A stretch of 64,000 nucleotides of DNA, from positions 62,001 to 126,000 of the forward strand of contig CAYMHU010000002.1 in the NCBI GenBank assembly GCA_964390335.1. Reading direction: 5' to 3'. The notes under the pieces are model-generated. The model did no database searches. It saw only the letters and a list, made by a program, of their open reading frames with translations, and had not been told where the DNA came from. The stretch's first letter is position 1. Every line of letters starts with the position of its first letter. Shown here piece by piece: positions 62,354-64,000 of this stretch. A program made the position numbers and the translations under genes. This stretch comes from Granulosicoccus sp964390335. GTDB lineage: Bacteria; Pseudomonadota; Gammaproteobacteria; Granulosicoccales; Granulosicoccaceae.

Positions 62354-62422
62354 GAGTATCGTTGTTGAAGAAAACTAGCATTGACTATACAACTTCTTGA
62401 GTGTTTAGGCGCTCCTTCCTCC

Positions 62423-64000
62423 TCAAAGTGCAGCCGCTACTTGCGTACCTTGATTGATGGCTCTTTTGGCATCCAGCTCTGCCGCAACATCAGCACCACC
62501 GATCAGCTTGACCTTAGTGCCTTGCAGTGTCAGCCCATCATGCAATTCACGTAACGGTTCTTGCCCTGCACAAATAATAATATGATCAACATCCAGTATT
62601 TTGTTTTCGCCCTCATGATTAATATGTAAACCTGCATCATCGATGTTGACATACTCACAGCCACCAAGCATCTGAACATTGCGCATACCCATTGCTCGCC
62701 GATGAATCCACCCGGTAGACTTTCCTAAGTGCTTTCCTAGTTTGCTGCTTTTGCGTTGTAGCAACGTAATCTCTCGGGCTGATGTTTGCGTTGGATTAAA
62801 ATCGATGACACCGCCAGAGACTTCAAAGCTTGGGTCGATACCCCATTCACGCATAAAAGCCAGATGATCTTCGCTGGATTTCTCGCCATTGTGAGACAGG
62901 TACTCAGCGATATCGAACCCAATACCACCCGCGCCAATAATGGCAACCTTATCGCCAACACTCGCGTTACCACGCAGTACATCCACATAAGACAACACTT
63001 TCTCGTGCTGAACGCCTTGTATATTCGGTGTGCGTGGTGTGACTCCCGTCGCTAATAACACGTGATCGAACTGTTTAAGTTCACTGGCTTCGTTAATCCG
63101 TCTGTTCAGTTGCAAGTCGACACCAGTTAATTCCAAACGCTTTTGAAAATAGCGTAGCGTTTCATTAAATTCTTCCTTACCCGGAACTTGCTTGGCCATA
63201 TTAAATTGACCACCGATTTCACTTGCCGAATCAATCAACGTAACCGTGTGCCCACGCTCGGCAGCAGTGGTTGCTGCTGCTAGTCCCGCCGGACCCGCGC
63301 CAACCACGCAAACGGTGATTGCTTGAGCCGTTGGTTTGATGACTAATTCAGTCTCGTGACAAGCTCGTGGGTTAACTAAACAGCTCGCCTTTTTCTTCTC
63401 AAACACGTGGTCTAAACAGGCCTGGTTGCACGCTATACACACATTGATTTCATCTATGCGCCCTTCACGTGCTTTTTTGGGAAATTCAGCATCGGCGAGG
63501 AACGGCCTGGCCATTGAAACCATATCAGCGTCACCGCTGGATATAATGTCGTTAGCAACATGGACAGTGTTGATACGGTTGGTGGCCACCAATGGAATAG
63601 AGACTTCAGGTTTCAGCTTTGCTGTGACGCCACTAAACGCACCTCTTGGAACCATAGCCGCAATGGTGGGAATGCGCGCTTCGTGCCATCCAATTCCTGT
63701 TGTAATCATCGTGGCACCGGCGGATTCTATTGCCTTGGCCTGCGTCACGATGCTTGACCAATCACTACCCTGCTCCACAAGCTCCAGCATCGATAAGCGA
63801 TACAGAATAATAAAGTCGGGACCAACTGCTTCACGAACACGTTTCACAATGGCTTCTGCGAGGCGTAGCCTACGCTGTACATCCCCGCCCCATTCATCAT
63901 CACGGCTATTAACACGCTCGGACAGGAATTGATTGATTAGGTAACCTTCAGAACCCATAATCTCAACGCCATCGTAGCCAGCATCACGGGCTCGCGCTGC
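62423..64000 (-). CDS. fadH: 2,4-dienoyl-CoA reductase-like FMN/FAD oxidoreductase, 5' end outside window
   Basis: The gene continues past the right edge; 525 codons are visible. Upstream of the internal ATG at 63958 the frame still reads ARARDAGYDGVEI, so that ATG is not the start. EIMGSEGYLINQFLSERVNS, IILYRLSMLELVEQGSDWSS and TTGIGWHEARIPTIAAMVPR closely match E. coli FadH. The 4Fe-4S cysteines appear in CIACNQACLDHVFEKKKASC, and the FAD/NAD domain in VVGAGPAGLAAATTAAERGH. The enzyme reduces 2,4-dienoyl-CoA during unsaturated fatty-acid oxidation. The 39.9-kb protein is a divergent relative. It does not obviously form an operon with MoxR. Confidence 0.92.
   Translation of the reverse strand, partial: AARARDAGYDGVEIMGSEGYLINQFLSERVNSRDDEWGGDVQRRLRLAEAIVKRVREAVGPDFIILYRLSMLELVEQGSDWSSIVTQAKAIESAGATMITTGIGWHEARIPTIAAMVPRGAFSGVTAKLKPEVSIPLVATNRINTVHVANDIISSGDADMVSMARPFLADAEFPKKAREGRIDEINVCIACNQACLDHVFEKKKASCLVNPRACHETELVIKPTAQAITVCVVGAGPAGLAAATTAAERGHTVTLIDSASEIGGQFNMAKQVPGKEEFNETLRYFQKRLELTGVDLQLNRRINEASELKQFDHVLLATGVTPRTPNIQGVQHEKVLSYVDVLRGNASVGDKVAIIGAGGIGFDIAEYLSHNGEKSSEDHLAFMREWGIDPSFEVSGGVIDFNPTQTSAREITLLQRKSSKLGKHLGKSTGWIHRRAMGMRNVQMLGGCEYVNIDDAGLHINHEGENKILDVDHIIICAGQEPLRELHDGLTLQGTKVKLIGGADVAAELDAKRAINQGTQVAAAL

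Overview
The window looks like chromosomal DNA of a free-living, heterotrophic, Gram-negative bacterium, most likely a marine gammaproteobacterium. The reasons are a long (532 aa) isocitrate lyase of the gammaproteobacterial type, a FadH-like 2,4-dienoyl-CoA reductase, TRAP and binding-protein ABC transporters, two sulfatases, a lipoprotein, and c-di-GMP-type signalling genes. Base composition is moderate (by eye slightly under 50% GC). No rRNA, tRNA, CRISPR array or intact mobile element was seen. The taxonomic guess is inference, and no genus is claimed.

Layout. (1) 1-7.1 kb: a minus-strand sugar or sugar-acid uptake operon (ABC ATPase, binding protein, two permeases, short-chain dehydrogenase, lactonase running off the left edge), facing an L-idonate-dehydrogenase-like gene. 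A perfect 20-bp palindrome of the GntR/IdnR (LacI-family) operator type lies between them. (2) 7.2-9.9 kb: DUF1835, aldo/keto reductase and DUF2461 housekeeping-like genes. (3) 10.1-17.7 kb: five overlapping plus-strand genes (NicX-like dioxygenase, alpha/beta hydrolase, acyl-CoA dehydrogenase-like flavoprotein, acyl-CoA synthetase, TauD-like dioxygenase) followed by a sulfatase. This looks like an uncharacterised catabolic operon. (4) 17.7-26.7 kb: rhodanese, cupin, then a signalling island: response regulator with a degenerate HD-GYP domain, an EAL pseudogene, a PhnD-like binding protein, a histidine kinase, an orphan GspE/PilB-type ATPase, an HDOD protein and a Crp/Fnr fragment. (5) 26.8-42 kb: aldo/keto reductase, TAXI-TRAP transporter, PhyH dioxygenase, fused aconitase X, a deletion scar joining tctA and metE-like fragments, an Asp/Glu-racemase-like enzyme, a sulfotransferase, a second sulfatase, a Tm-1-like/UPF0261 protein and an old-yellow-enzyme-type oxidoreductase. 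(6) 42-43.5 kb: a 1.6-kb AT-rich non-coding stretch with short direct and inverted repeats. (7) 43.5-52.8 kb: a five-gene amidoligase-type operon of circularly permuted ATP-grasp, alpha-E, transglutaminase-like and DUF2126 domains. (8) 52.9-56.9 kb: a RamB/ScfR-like regulator divergent from isocitrate lyase. Between them is a small gene whose product resembles only the non-catalytic insert region of malate synthase G. (9) 57-64 kb: GFA-family protein, a MoxR ATPase/DUF2201 set with a hypothetical gene and a lipoprotein (interrupted by an artefactual 100-N gap), and a partial fadH.

The window shows repeated gene decay: a tctA/metE-like junction, an EAL remnant, a Crp/Fnr tail, a duplicated scrap of the 57.5-kb gene, and a possible transposase scrap. 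The strongest candidates for under-described biology are the standalone malate-synthase-G-like protein beside aceA, the five-gene NicX-like operon, the ATP-grasp/alpha-E/transglutaminase operon, and the kinase/PhnD/degenerate-HD-GYP module. Homology statements come from recognising motifs by eye, since no database search was possible.
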